NCBI GenBank assembly: GCA_015067825.1
Contig: SVLQ01000001.1
Span: 324,485 to 388,484, forward strand
Length of the DNA: 64,000 nucleotides
Direction of reading: 5' to 3'
Source of the DNA: Oscillospiraceae bacterium
GTDB lineage: Bacteria; Bacillota; Clostridia; Oscillospirales; QAMX01
A model generated the notes under the pieces. That model saw only the letters and a list, made by a program, of their open reading frames with translations, searched no databases and had not been told where the DNA came from. Both the position numbers and the translations under genes were made by a program. Shown one piece after another: positions 26,830-36,412 of the stretch. Each line of letters opens with the position of its first letter. Within the stretch, counting starts at the first letter, position 1.

Positions 26830-28182
26830 ATGAAAAAACCGAAGATCATCATCGGCGTGATGCTGCACGATGCCGGACGGCAGTTCGGCTGCTACGGTGC
26901 TCGTGACGCGATCACGCCCAATATCGACGCGATGGCCGCAGAGGGAGTGCGGTTTTCCAACCATTTCTCCACCGGCACGGTCTGCATCCCCTCGCGTGCC
27001 TCCGTGCTGACGGGCAAATATTTACACAACGCGGAAATCTGTTTTTACAAGCACGGCGTAGAAACGCTGCCGCGCGTTTTGAAGAAAGCCGGATTTGAAA
27101 CATGGCGCTGCGGATTTGCCGAAGAAAAAGAATACAAAGGCATCGCCGGCGGTCCCTACCCCTTCGGCGATCTGGATCAGTCGGGCGTAGATCTGCTCGG
27201 CTTCGACCACAGCAATACCGCCACGCGCGACGCCACCTCGGTCGCCGACATGGTTCTTGATATCCTCGAAAAACGAGACACCGATCAGCCGACTTTTATT
27301 GCCGCGGCGTTTATCGAAGCGCATTCGCCCTATAATCTGCCCGTCACCGACGACGATATCGATGCGGCCGTTTTGCCGCCTCTGCTCGCGCAGTTACCCA
27401 ACGTTCGCCCGGCCAAGGAGATGCTGGCGCGCTTTACCAAGGCCGTCACCAACGCCGACACAGCCGTCGGCCGCATCACACGGGAGATCCGCAAACGCGG
27501 ACTTTTCGACGATACGCTCCTCTACTTCAGCTGCGACCACGGCATCGACTTCCCGCGGGCAAAGCAATCGTGCTACGATTCGGGCACGGGCGTTCCGCTG
27601 ATCTTCTGGGGCGGCGCGCTGGAAAACGCCGGACGCGTGGCCGACGGGCTTTCGAGCCACCTCGACATTCTGCCGACGCTCTGTGAGCTCCTCGACGTTG
27701 CGCCTCCCGCCGATGTCTGCGGCGTGAGCCAGCTTGCTCAGTTGGAAGGCAAAGCCGAACCGCGCGAGTTCTGCGTGTCCGAGGTTTCTTACGACAATAC
27801 CGACGCACCTGTCCGCGCGATCCGCACCAAGGATTTTAAGCTGCTTCTAAACTTCAACCCCGGTCTGCCCGTTGCCACCGGCAATTCGTTTACGCGCCTC
27901 GTCGGCAGCGAAACGCTGACGGCGATCTATGCAACACCGCGGCCGTTTGAAGAGCTTTATGACTTGAACGCCGACCCCTGCGAGCTCGATAACCTCGCCG
28001 GTGATCCAGCTTACCGGGAGATCAAGGCCGAGCTAAAAGCCAAGCTGCTCGCACATTTGGCCGCCACCAACGACGAGATCCTCTGTGCTAATTCCGTTTA
28101 TTCTAACGCCAGCCTCGACGAAGCTTATTCGGTCTGGCAGCGTTTGCCCGACGGCACGTTTCAATGCCGCTATCCCAACTGA
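26830..28182 (+). CDS. sulfatase (type I, formylglycine-dependent)
   Basis: 450 residues. GVMLHDAGRQFGCYG at the N-terminus is the metal-binding start of the alkaline-phosphatase fold. The sulfatase signature is CIPSRASVLTGKY near residue 57; its Cys must be converted to formylglycine by a maturase not seen here. A metal-site segment SCDHGIDFPRAKQ lies near residue 237. No signal peptide is evident, so it probably acts on imported sulfated sugars. ATG 26830 is chosen because AAGGAG lies 10 bases upstream; ATG 26821 is too close. First gene of a three-gene run with PPi-PFK and a nucleotidyltransferase. Confidence 0.9.
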   Translation: MKKPKIIIGVMLHDAGRQFGCYGARDAITPNIDAMAAEGVRFSNHFSTGTVCIPSRASVLTGKYLHNAEICFYKHGVETLPRVLKKAGFETWRCGFAEEKEYKGIAGGPYPFGDLDQSGVDLLGFDHSNTATRDATSVADMVLDILEKRDTDQPTFIAAAFIEAHSPYNLPVTDDDIDAAVLPPLLAQLPNVRPAKEMLARFTKAVTNADTAVGRITREIRKRGLFDDTLLYFSCDHGIDFPRAKQSCYDSGTGVPLIFWGGALENAGRVADGLSSHLDILPTLCELLDVAPPADVCGVSQLAQLEGKAEPREFCVSEVSYDNTDAPVRAIRTKDFKLLLNFNPGLPVATGNSFTRLVGSETLTAIYATPRPFEELYDLNADPCELDNLAGDPAYREIKAELKAKLLAHLAATNDEILCANSVYSNASLDEAYSVWQRLPDGTFQCRYPN

Positions 28183-28203
28183 GACCCGAAAGGAGCATAA
28201 TCT

Positions 28204-29451
28204 ATGAGTGCGCTCAAAGGAGCCTGCATTATCGCCCAGTCCGGAGGCCCAACCTCCGTTATCAACGCCAGCGCCTACGGCGCGATCAGCGCTTCGCTCG
28301 CCAGCGACTGCATCACCAAGGTTTACGGTGCTGCCCACGGCATTCGCGGTGTGCTCGACGACCGGCTTTACGTCATGGATGAGGAAGATCCGGCCGAGCT
28401 CGCCCGCCTGAAAAACACACCGTCTTCGGCCCTCGGCTCCTGCCGCTACAAGCTGAAGGATCCCGACGTCGACGATTCCGACTACCGCCGCATCCTCGAG
28501 GTCTTCCGGAAGTACGACGTCCGCTACTTTTTCTACAACGGCGGCAACGACTCGATGGATACCTGCAACAAAATCAGCAAATTCATGCTCAAAAACGGTT
28601 ATGAATGCCGCGTGATGGGGATTCCCAAGACGATCGACAACGACCTCTTCGGCACAGACCACTGCCCCGGCTACGGTTCGGCCGCCAAATACGTCGCCAC
28701 CTCGACGATGGAGGTCTACCACGACGCGACCGTTTACGATTACGGCATGGTCACGATTTTAGAGATCATGGGCCGCCACGCAGGTTGGCTCGCTGCCGCC
28801 AGCGCGATCGCCGCACAGCACGGCATGGGGCCGGATCTCATCTACCTGCCGGAGATCCCCTTTGACTGCGAAACGTTCTTTGCCGACGTGGAAAAGGTCT
28901 ACAAAGCCACTGGAAAATGCATCGTCGCGATCTCCGAAGGGATCGCCGCTGCCGACGGCAAGCTGATGGTCGAGAAGTTCGCCGAAGGTACCGACGTCGC
29001 CCGCGATTCCTTCGGCCACGCCCAGCTCTTCGGCGTGGGCACGACCCTCGCCAACATGGTCAAGGCGCGTCTCGGCTGCAAGACCCGCTGCGTGGAATTT
29101 TCGCTCGCGCAGCGCTGTGCCGCGCACCTCGCCTCGCAGACCGACGTCGACGAGGCCTTCCTCGCCGGACAAAAGGCCGTGGAGTATGCCGTTGCCGGCG
29201 TGACCGACAAGATGGTCGGCTTCCGCTGCTCGCGTGAAAACGGATACAGCTGCGAGATCGAGCTGCTCGACCTCACCGTCGTCGCCAACACCGAAAAAAA
29301 GATCCCGCGGGAATGGATCAACGAGGCCGGAAACGGCCTGAAACAGGCATACATCGACTACGCCTTGCCGCTGATTGCGGGAGAAGCCAGACCGGAATTT
29401 GAAAACGGCGTACCGCGGTTTGCCAAGCTCAAGAAGATCCTCGCGGAGTAA
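28204..29451 (+). CDS. pfp: 6-phosphofructokinase, PPi-dependent type
   Basis: 415 residues. IIAQSGGPTSVINAS at the N-terminus, NGGNDSMDT near residue 117 and MGIPKTIDNDL near 138, followed by GFGSAAKY-like CPGYGSAAKYVATS and MGRHAGWLAA. A non-Gly residue in the GG(N)DS loop and the Lys of PKTIDND are features of diphosphate--fructose-6-phosphate phosphotransferases rather than ATP enzymes. PPi use makes the step reversible and saves ATP. Donor specificity is inferred from these residues. Located 21 bp after the sulfatase gene. Confidence 0.9.
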   Translation: MSALKGACIIAQSGGPTSVINASAYGAISASLASDCITKVYGAAHGIRGVLDDRLYVMDEEDPAELARLKNTPSSALGSCRYKLKDPDVDDSDYRRILEVFRKYDVRYFFYNGGNDSMDTCNKISKFMLKNGYECRVMGIPKTIDNDLFGTDHCPGYGSAAKYVATSTMEVYHDATVYDYGMVTILEIMGRHAGWLAAASAIAAQHGMGPDLIYLPEIPFDCETFFADVEKVYKATGKCIVAISEGIAAADGKLMVEKFAEGTDVARDSFGHAQLFGVGTTLANMVKARLGCKTRCVEFSLAQRCAAHLASQTDVDEAFLAGQKAVEYAVAGVTDKMVGFRCSRENGYSCEIELLDLTVVANTEKKIPREWINEAGNGLKQAYIDYALPLIAGEARPEFENGVPRFAKLKKILAE

Positions 29452-29479
29452 ACGTCCTTCTGTATAGAAAGGAGAACCT

Positions 29480-30070
29480 ATGCAAATCACAGAGCTTTCG
29501 CGGCAGGTACAGGACTTTCTCCTAAACCTGCCGGATGTCAAAGCGTGTCGGCTTTACGGCAGCTTATCAACGGGCACGCACGACGAATATTCTGATGTCG
29601 ACATGGAAATCGACGTTTCCGGCACCGATAACGGCCTGTTTGCGACGATGCTGCCGTCGATCTTAGCCCAGCAATTCGACGTGATCTTCGCCGATTTCGC
29701 CCCCAGTCTGGCCCCGGAAAAGTACGTTCTGTCCGTTGCGCTCGATCCCGATAACCCGTTTGGCGTCGTCGACCTCGCGCCGATTGCCGTGCCGCATTGC
29801 GCAAGTGTTTCACGCGAGGCACTCGCCCGCCGCAATAATCGCTACGACCATACGCTCAAGCTCTTTTCGGCCAACCTCAAACATGCGCTCCGGCGCACGG
29901 ATTGTGCCGCCGACGTGAGCAAAATGTACCACCGGATCTTTGGTGCGGATGCGGCGGAGGTCGGCATTTTTGAGATGCTCCGCCAAACGTGGGACTGGCT
30001 TTGGAACAACGCAGAAGAACGCCACCGTAAATACGTCCGAAACTTCCGGCCGTATTTGGAACGGCTGTAA
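29480..30070 (+). CDS. nucleotidyltransferase domain protein
   Basis: 196 residues. CRLYGSLSTGTHDEYSDVDMEI near residues 24-45 is the GS...DxD signature of the polymerase-beta-like nucleotidyltransferase fold; a third acidic residue is likely in FDVIFADF. The second half is helical and Trp-rich. Members include antibiotic nucleotidyltransferases and minimal MNT toxin/antitoxin partners, but no HEPN partner is adjacent. Function unknown. GGAG precedes the ATG; it ends at a bidirectional terminator. Confidence 0.75.
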   Translation: MQITELSRQVQDFLLNLPDVKACRLYGSLSTGTHDEYSDVDMEIDVSGTDNGLFATMLPSILAQQFDVIFADFAPSLAPEKYVLSVALDPDNPFGVVDLAPIAVPHCASVSREALARRNNRYDHTLKLFSANLKHALRRTDCAADVSKMYHRIFGADAAEVGIFEMLRQTWDWLWNNAEERHRKYVRNFRPYLERL

Positions 30071-30071
30071 G

Positions 30072-30112
30072 GAAAAAACAGTGGGAATCTGATGATTCCC
30101 ACTGTTTTTTCT
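30072..30112. terminator. bidirectional terminator
   Basis: AAAAAACAGTGGGAATC pairs perfectly with GATTCCCACTGTTTTTT, giving A and T tracts on both strands. It serves the nucleotidyltransferase gene (plus) and thioredoxin (minus). Confidence 0.93.
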
Positions 30113-30113
30113 G

Positions 30114-30425
30114 TTATTTCAGCATTTCCAATATTTTTTCTTTGCTCTGCAGGCCCGTCAGCGTTGCGGCAACACGGCCGTTGCGGAAGAGGATGAGCGT
30201 TGGGATTGCGACAATGCCGAAGTTGCTGGCGAGTTCGGGATCATCGTCGACATTGAGCTTGCCGATTTTCACGCGGCCTTCCAGCTCTTCGGCCAGTTCC
30301 GCAATCACAGGCGCCAGCATTTTGCACGGGCCGCACCACGGCGCCCAAAAATCAACCAACACCGGTAGCTCCGATTTTTTGACTTCTGCCGCAAAATTTT
30401 CTGTCGTTACAACAAATTCCGCCAT
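30114..30425 (-). CDS. trxA: thioredoxin
   Basis: 103 residues. Active site FWAPWCGPCKML near residue 28, cis-Pro loop GIVAIPTLILF near 70, ending GLQSKEKILEML. It reduces protein disulfides in the cytosol. Start at 30425 (MAEFVVTTENF) gives the standard length, with GGGTGG upstream. The upstream in-frame extension lies in the gap after the GH42 gene. It follows that gene by 22 bp, so the two may be co-transcribed. Confidence 0.96.
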   Translation of the reverse strand: MAEFVVTTENFAAEVKKSELPVLVDFWAPWCGPCKMLAPVIAELAEELEGRVKIGKLNVDDDPELASNFGIVAIPTLILFRNGRVAATLTGLQSKEKILEMLK

Positions 30426-30447
30426 GATGTCCACCCTTTCTTCTTGT

Positions 30448-32418
30448 TTAGTGCAGTCTTTTGACAAACAGCACGTCGAAGCCTTTGATCGTGACCGTAC
30501 CGGAAACGGTGCGGTCGTTGACCACGTCGTACATTTCTTCCGGCAGCGTCAGCTTGACCGCCGACTGTTTGGCGTTGACGGCGATCAGATAGCGTTCGTC
30601 GCCTTTTTTGCGTTCGGAAACGATCACGCCGTCCGGCACATCAAGCAGAGGTGCCACACGGGCAAGACGATTTGCGACCCGCGCAACCGCTTCGTAGGTG
30701 CGATAATCGGGCGCATCGGACGCGTAAAGCACGACCGCGCCTTTGCCGATGCGTTTGATCACCACGGCCGGCTTCCCGGCAAGGTTGCCGTCGGTATAGG
30801 TCGCCGCGATCTCAACGCCCGGCTCGGCTTCCAGCTCGTAGAGCGCATTGTGGACGGGGTACTCCCCGCCGCCGGTAAAGCGGATCTTATTGCGGCCGTA
30901 GGTAACCGCCGCCATTTTCGCACCCGTGCGGCCGTCGAAGAGGCCGGGCACAGGTTTTTCGTGGATCTGGTTCGATGCGGCGCGCGTATCGCACACCGTG
31001 TTGATCACGAGCACGCCGCCGTCACGGACGTACTGTTCGGTCTTTGTGCGCTCTTCGTCCGAAAGGATCATCAGGTTCGGCGCGACCACCATGCGATACT
31101 TCGAGAAATCATCGGACGGGAAAATGACGTCCATATTGATATGAAGCGCGTTTTTGAAGGCACCGTGCGCCTTGAAGAAATCTTCGTCATAGGGGCCGTC
31201 GACGACCCAACCCGGCGTCGCCCAGCTATTCTGGTATGAATACACGGCCGCGACATCCGAAACCGTCTTAGCGCCGTCGATCAGATCGTAGGTCTTGTCC
31301 AGATCCTTGGCAAGCTTGCGGATCACGTGTTCGGCGCGGTTATAGCTGCCGTCGGGACGCAGGATCGAGCCGTAGTTCTGCTCGGGGCCGCCCGTCGGCG
31401 TGCGGAATTCGAAGAAGATGTTGCCGAACGCGCCGTGGGCAACGTCCAGCCAAGTTTGGGCACGGACAGCTTCCGGCGTAGTGCCCGCATGCGGCACCGC
31501 ACACTGTTCGGCGATCAGGAAACGTTGTTTGCCGTTGGAGAGGCGGCGGCAGAGATCGTGCTCCATCGACGAACGCAGCTGCACGCGATAGTCGTCGCCG
31601 ACCGGGACGGAAACGTAGTTATCCCACGCGCTGTAATCGAGGTAGGACATCGCATCCTCGCACGATACCGACCAGTTGGCACCCGGCCAGTTGGTGAAGA
31701 TGAACTGCTCCGTCCCCTGCGCACGGATGATCTTCGCTTCGGCGGAAAGCAGTTCGTTGAAGTTATCGGAGAAGAAGCGGCGGTAATCGAGCTTCATGCC
31801 AGGCGACCATCCGCCTTCGGCGGCATTGACCGGCAGGCGGATCTCGTCGAATTCGTTATAAACGTTCGACCACATCATCGTAAACCAAGCTTTGTTCAGC
31901 GCGTCGATCGTGCTGTAACGTTTTTGCAGCCACTTTTGGAATTTTTTCTCGCAGTTGGGATCGTAGCAGACAAACGGGAAGCCCGGTTCGTTGTCGAGCT
32001 GCCAGCCGACGACGTTTTTGTCGTGGGCAAAGACCTTCGCTTGTTCTTCGGTTACGCGCAGGGCATATTCGATGAAGTGCTCGCTTGAGAGGCAGTTACC
32101 CTTACGACCGCCAAAGCCGTAGAGACCGTGTTCATTGCCGCCCTTGACGCCGGGATATTTTTTATAGAGCCACGGAGGACAGACCGCGGTGGTCGTACAC
32201 ATGATCGTCCGGATGCCCTCGCGCGCTGCCATCTCTACCGCACGCTGCATCGGCTCAAAGCAGAACTCACCTTCGCGCGGTTCATACCAGCTCCACGCAA
32301 ATTCACCCATACGGACGGCGTTCAACCCCAGATCCGCCATTTTGGCAAAGTCTTTTTTCCATTCTTCCTCCGGCCACCATTCCGGATAATAGGAAGAACC
32401 AAACAGATATGCGCTCAT
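30448..32418 (-). CDS. GH42-family beta-galactosidase
   Basis: 656 residues. Starts MSAYLFGSSYYPEWWPEEEW, with LNAVRMGEFAWSWYEP near residue 35. The acid/base Glu lies in GWQLDNEPGFP near 144 and the probable nucleophile Glu in FLIAEQCAVPH near 300. A trimerisation-like domain (HINMDVIFPSDDFSKYRMVVAPNL) and a C-terminal beta domain follow, as in GH42. No signal peptide, so it acts on imported galactosides. ATG 32418 follows GTGAGG; the TTG one codon earlier is less likely. Distinct from the second GH42 at 49955-51931. Confidence 0.92.
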   Translation of the reverse strand: MSAYLFGSSYYPEWWPEEEWKKDFAKMADLGLNAVRMGEFAWSWYEPREGEFCFEPMQRAVEMAAREGIRTIMCTTTAVCPPWLYKKYPGVKGGNEHGLYGFGGRKGNCLSSEHFIEYALRVTEEQAKVFAHDKNVVGWQLDNEPGFPFVCYDPNCEKKFQKWLQKRYSTIDALNKAWFTMMWSNVYNEFDEIRLPVNAAEGGWSPGMKLDYRRFFSDNFNELLSAEAKIIRAQGTEQFIFTNWPGANWSVSCEDAMSYLDYSAWDNYVSVPVGDDYRVQLRSSMEHDLCRRLSNGKQRFLIAEQCAVPHAGTTPEAVRAQTWLDVAHGAFGNIFFEFRTPTGGPEQNYGSILRPDGSYNRAEHVIRKLAKDLDKTYDLIDGAKTVSDVAAVYSYQNSWATPGWVVDGPYDEDFFKAHGAFKNALHINMDVIFPSDDFSKYRMVVAPNLMILSDEERTKTEQYVRDGGVLVINTVCDTRAASNQIHEKPVPGLFDGRTGAKMAAVTYGRNKIRFTGGGEYPVHNALYELEAEPGVEIAATYTDGNLAGKPAVVIKRIGKGAVVLYASDAPDYRTYEAVARVANRLARVAPLLDVPDGVIVSERKKGDERYLIAVNAKQSAVKLTLPEEMYDVVNDRTVSGTVTIKGFDVLFVKRLH

Positions 32419-32456
32419 CAAAACGCCTCACTTTCGTGCGTAAAAGTTCTGGCTTG

Positions 32457-32485
32457 ATTATACCACAGTCTCAGCCCGTCCGCAA
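32457..32485 (-). promoter_or_regulatory. sigma-A-type promoter of the GH42 gene
   Basis: Minus strand -35 TTGCGG (32485-32480), spacer 17 bp, -10 TATAAT (32462-32457) preceded by TGTGG, an extended -10 of the same form as at rplS. Confidence 0.7.
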
Positions 32486-32514
32486 GAAGTTTTTGACCAA
32501 AACAATTATTTGGA

Positions 32515-32553
32515 ATGGGGCTACCGCGCAAAGCTTTCGCGCGGCAGCCCCAT
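32515..32553 (-). terminator. long hairpin after the beta-helix lipoprotein gene
   Basis: ATGGGGCTGCCGCGCGAAAG and its partner form a stem of about 17 bp with one wobble. The minus-strand sequence beyond is ATTCCAAATAATTG without a strong T run, so it may act as a terminator or only as an mRNA 3' stabiliser. Confidence 0.6.
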
Positions 32554-32564
32554 TGTGACGAAAT

Positions 32565-34991
32565 TTATTGTCGACCGGCGTGAAATGCCCGGTCAAGTAT
32601 ATGGATCGTTGCGGTGCTGTCCCCCAACACGTCAGAAATATTCTGCGCAAGTGTTTCATCGGCATCATAAAATATTTTATCGCTGTTTTCTTTGATGTCG
32701 TAAAAATAGATCGCCTTTGCGTTTTCATGGATTACATAAGTATTTCCCTCAAAATCCGCAGCAGTATCGTCGCCGTTATAATACTGGTAATTCACCAGTG
32801 CGCCGATATCCCAGCAGTCGTAAAGGATATTGTTGGTTACAGCGATATCGGAATTTCCGGGGTTCAAATTGATGACGATGGGGGAAAGATAGGAATAACT
32901 CTTCAAATAATCGCCGCGGTGTGACCATGTCTTGCCGGTATCCATAACAAAATTGCTGTCAATGGAGATATTTTCAAACAGAGGCATATCGATTCCTGCA
33001 TCGAACGCATCCCACGCAGCCATACCGACCCCGCCGCAGCAGTTTTCAACCAGATTTCCCGAAACAAGAATATTATGGGAAGGCACGCCGTCTTCACTGA
33101 GGCACGCCCATGTAGACGATTCTACGGTAATTCCAAAGTCATAACAGTAGGAAACATAGTTATTTACCACCTTGCTGCCCCTATAACCTCCGGCAATTCC
33201 GTCGCCGCAGCGTGTGACCGTACACCAACCCTCGTCATAATTTGCATAGTACCCCTGCACAATACCGCCGACCCATGTAACCACACAGTTCTGAACGGTA
33301 GCGTAGGATCTTGTGCCGACACCGCTGGAAAGATAACGGAAGCAAAGATTGTCCAGAACACCATTTTCGGGAGCCAGTACCCCTTGTCCCCAACCGTCCG
33401 AGGATGAGAAAAATTCAATGGAATCGTACACTTCACCGGGATTTCCCGCATCGCACCGCAGATAGAGCTTACCCCAGCAGGCAAAGGAGATGGATTGATC
33501 GATTCCCTCCAATGCACTGAAGAAATGCAGATTATCCAGTGTTTTCACATCGAATTCATAGCAGTCCTCCAGTGGAGCCGAGCAGAATTCTGTCAGATAC
33601 TCGGAAGTCAGCCACTTCTGCGTTTCCGTATCCCAAAGGGGTGTTTCTTTGATGGCAACTGTTTCCCCATTCAGAAGAATACCGCCGCATTCCTGCAATT
33701 CTCTGTAAAAGACCCAGATATTGTCCGTTCCCTCCAGAAGCGACCATTTTTCCGCGCCGCTTCCGTTTTCGGGAGATCCCCAGATTTCAGGCTTCGCTCC
33801 CTCACCGTAAGCGGAATAGGTCACCCCCTTGGCGCCGATAAACTGTCCGCGCCAGATACCGCCCCGTTCAAAAAGAACCACGTCTCCCGGGATAAACTCC
33901 GCCCACAGATCCGGATTTTCCACTGCCCATACGTAGGCGGGGAATTCCTTTGTGTTCAGATTTGCAATAATATCCTTGTCTTCACCGAGATAGCTGTGAT
34001 CACGGATGGTGGCGCTGTTGACTTTATCAAGCGTTCTCCATGCGGTTTCCGGGGTTAATCCGTCGTTTCTGTCATCGCCGTTCGGGGAAACATAATAGAC
34101 CGTTCCGCCCTCACCGAGGGTCCAGTCGGATTCCGTGTTCAGAATGTTTTCGCGCAGCGTATCCGCTTGATCCAGAAGCGCAGTTGTTTCCTCCGTCGGC
34201 ACCGTAGCAAACAGCTCTTTGTTCACAGAAATCATCGGGCGAAGGATCGCCATGAGAACATCCAGATACGTTGCATTTTCCTTAAATCGGAAGGTATCGG
34301 TTGATGTATCAAAAGCAACCGGATATTCTCCGTCAATCAGGCACTTATTGGCAATGTTGTAGTAGCTGCAGGCTGTGCCAAGGAAATCTACGCCAAAATC
34401 CCCCAAATCAAACAAACCGACGGCCTCTGCGCCGCCAAACAGCTCTTGAGAAATATAATCCCATTCGGCTGCAGCCTTTTCACCGATTCTTTGATCCACC
34501 GAATCAACACCGATCAGGTAGTCCACATATGCACCGCCCACGAACTGCACGGTCAAAAAGACGGATCCCAAAAGGTTGATCCGGCTTATGGGTTCGCTGT
34601 TTTTTCGAAGAACAGGATACATATCCTTCCACGCTTCCAGCTTATCCGGTGCGGCGTTCATTACGAAAACATCGAGCAGTTCCGCCACTTCCGCACCGGT
34701 AATTTCGGTCTGTTCCAGCGAATGCATGGGGAAGCCGAGCGCGGCGGCATAGCGCAGTTCTTCTTTCCACAGTTTTGGGACATCCAAAGCCCGAATCCGT
34801 TCTTCGGCCGACGGTTCAACAGGCTGCGATTCCGGCGGTTGCGTCGTGCTTTGTATTATGTTTTGTGTTGTGCTTTGGGGTGTCCCCTGTGTGGGGTCGG
34901 TAATCGCCGGCTGATGATTACCGCAGCCGGAAAGCAACCCTAACACCATAACGGCAGAAAGCAGCAGCGAAATGATTCGTTTCGTTTTCAC
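32565..34991 (-). CDS. lipoprotein with right-handed beta-helix domain
   Basis: 808 residues. Signal peptide with lipobox GLLSGC (Cys about residue 22), a Thr/Gln/Pro-rich linker to about residue 60, a helical domain to about 290, then YYVSPNGDDRNDGLTPETAW, the usual entrance of parallel beta-helix (pectate-lyase-like) domains. Beta-helix rungs with repeated N and G turns continue to the end (SYATVQNCVVTWVGG, HNILVSGNLVENCCGG, SIDSNFVMDTG). Likely a surface polysaccharide-binding or -cleaving protein; substrate unknown. Start is GTG with GGAGG eight bases upstream, 21 bp after the MATE gene. The gene is visibly AT-richer than its neighbours, suggesting transfer. Confidence 0.83.
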   Translation of the reverse strand: MKTKRIISLLLSAVMVLGLLSGCGNHQPAITDPTQGTPQSTTQNIIQSTTQPPESQPVEPSAEERIRALDVPKLWKEELRYAAALGFPMHSLEQTEITGAEVAELLDVFVMNAAPDKLEAWKDMYPVLRKNSEPISRINLLGSVFLTVQFVGGAYVDYLIGVDSVDQRIGEKAAAEWDYISQELFGGAEAVGLFDLGDFGVDFLGTACSYYNIANKCLIDGEYPVAFDTSTDTFRFKENATYLDVLMAILRPMISVNKELFATVPTEETTALLDQADTLRENILNTESDWTLGEGGTVYYVSPNGDDRNDGLTPETAWRTLDKVNSATIRDHSYLGEDKDIIANLNTKEFPAYVWAVENPDLWAEFIPGDVVLFERGGIWRGQFIGAKGVTYSAYGEGAKPEIWGSPENGSGAEKWSLLEGTDNIWVFYRELQECGGILLNGETVAIKETPLWDTETQKWLTSEYLTEFCSAPLEDCYEFDVKTLDNLHFFSALEGIDQSISFACWGKLYLRCDAGNPGEVYDSIEFFSSSDGWGQGVLAPENGVLDNLCFRYLSSGVGTRSYATVQNCVVTWVGGIVQGYYANYDEGWCTVTRCGDGIAGGYRGSKVVNNYVSYCYDFGITVESSTWACLSEDGVPSHNILVSGNLVENCCGGVGMAAWDAFDAGIDMPLFENISIDSNFVMDTGKTWSHRGDYLKSYSYLSPIVINLNPGNSDIAVTNNILYDCWDIGALVNYQYYNGDDTAADFEGNTYVIHENAKAIYFYDIKENSDKIFYDADETLAQNISDVLGDSTATIHILDRAFHAGRQ

Positions 34992-35012
34992 TCAAACGAC
35001 CTCCATTCTCAT

Positions 35013-36377
35013 TCAGTCGGAAATGCGTTCGTTTTCCTCTTTTTTGAGCATCCGGAAGAAATAGAGATCGAACGGAATGCAGAGCATAAACGTTAGCGCG
35101 TCGGAAACCGGCTGTGTGATCTCCACGCCGGTCAATCCCCAGACGGCAGGAAGTGCGAAGATCAGCGGAATGAAAAAGAGTCCCTGCCGCGCACACGAAA
35201 GGATGCTTGCGATCAGCGATTTGCCGATGGACTGGAACGTCATGTTGCTGACCACACCGAGCGAAACAAACGGCATGGCAATGCACTGCGCCTTGAGAGC
35301 GCGGATGCCGATGCGGATCACTTCCGTATCGTCGATAAAGGCGACCATGATCGGCTCGGCCAAGAGGAAAATGACCAGCGCAACGCCGCTCATGACCACA
35401 AGGTCGGCGACGAACGTAAACAGGAAGGCCTGCCGCACGCGGCCGTATTTTTTCGCGCCGTAGTTGTAGCCGACGACAGGCTGATACCCCTGCCCGATCC
35501 CAAGGCCGACCGAGAAGAGCAGGAAAAACACCTTGCCGACGATCGACATCGCCGAGATCGCCGGATCGCCGTACGGTTCGGCGGCGCGATTTAAAAGCAC
35601 CGTCGACGCACTCGCCAGACCCTGGCGGCAAAACGACGGCAGACCGATGCGGATGATCGCCCAGTACGTTTGGATCCCGCGGGAGATGTTGCGCAGACGA
35701 AGATGGAGAATGCTCTTGCCGCTCAGGAAACAGTAGAGCAGGATCACGAAGCTGATCGTTTGGCTGATGGCGGTGGCGATCGCCGCGCCGGAAATTCCAA
35801 GGTCAAAGCCGTTGATAAAGATCGGGTCGAGAACGATGTTTAAAACGCCACCGGTTGAGATGCCGATCATCGCAAATTTCGCCTTACCTTCGGCACGGAG
35901 GATGTTGTTCAAGACAAACGATCCGGCCATCACCGGTGCGGCAAGCAGAATATAGCGCGCGTAGTCTTTGGCGTACGGCAGGATCGTCGGCGTGGCACCG
36001 AGAAGGCGCATCAGCGGTTCGAGGAACAAAAGCCCCGCGACCATCAGCACACAGCCGAATACGATCGCCGTGGAAAAGCCGGTGGTGGCAACGACATTTG
36101 CTTCATCATTTTTACGCTGGCCGAGCAGCTTGGAGATCGTGCTGCCCGAGCCCATACCGATCATAAAGCTGACGGCCTGATTCATCGCCATCAGCGAAAA
36201 CACGACACCTACCGCACCGGAGGCACTCGTATTGAGCTGCGAAACGAAATAGGTGTCGGCCATATTGTAGATAGCCGTGACGAGCATACTGATCACCGTC
36301 GGCACGGCAAGACTTAAAATCAGCCGGCGGATCGGCGTTTCCGTCATTTTCTGAAATTGTTTTGCGTTTGCGTTCAT
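35013..36377 (-). CDS. MATE family efflux transporter
   Basis: 454 residues with 12 predicted membrane helices in two similar halves. Signatures: LSLAVPTVISMLVTAIYNMADTYFVSQL at helix 1 and IGMGSGSTISKLLGQRKNDEA after helix 2, repeated in weaker form in the second half (GIGQGYQPVVGYNYGAKKYGRV). Such proteins export cationic drugs or metabolites using Na+ or H+ gradients. ATG 36377 follows GGAGG; an upstream in-frame ATG at 36404 is less likely. Confidence 0.92.
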   Translation of the reverse strand: MNANAKQFQKMTETPIRRLILSLAVPTVISMLVTAIYNMADTYFVSQLNTSASGAVGVVFSLMAMNQAVSFMIGMGSGSTISKLLGQRKNDEANVVATTGFSTAIVFGCVLMVAGLLFLEPLMRLLGATPTILPYAKDYARYILLAAPVMAGSFVLNNILRAEGKAKFAMIGISTGGVLNIVLDPIFINGFDLGISGAAIATAISQTISFVILLYCFLSGKSILHLRLRNISRGIQTYWAIIRIGLPSFCRQGLASASTVLLNRAAEPYGDPAISAMSIVGKVFFLLFSVGLGIGQGYQPVVGYNYGAKKYGRVRQAFLFTFVADLVVMSGVALVIFLLAEPIMVAFIDDTEVIRIGIRALKAQCIAMPFVSLGVVSNMTFQSIGKSLIASILSCARQGLFFIPLIFALPAVWGLTGVEITQPVSDALTFMLCIPFDLYFFRMLKKEENERISD

Positions 36378-36412
36378 AGAGGCCTCCGTTGTGCGCATTT
36401 TCATACAGAACG

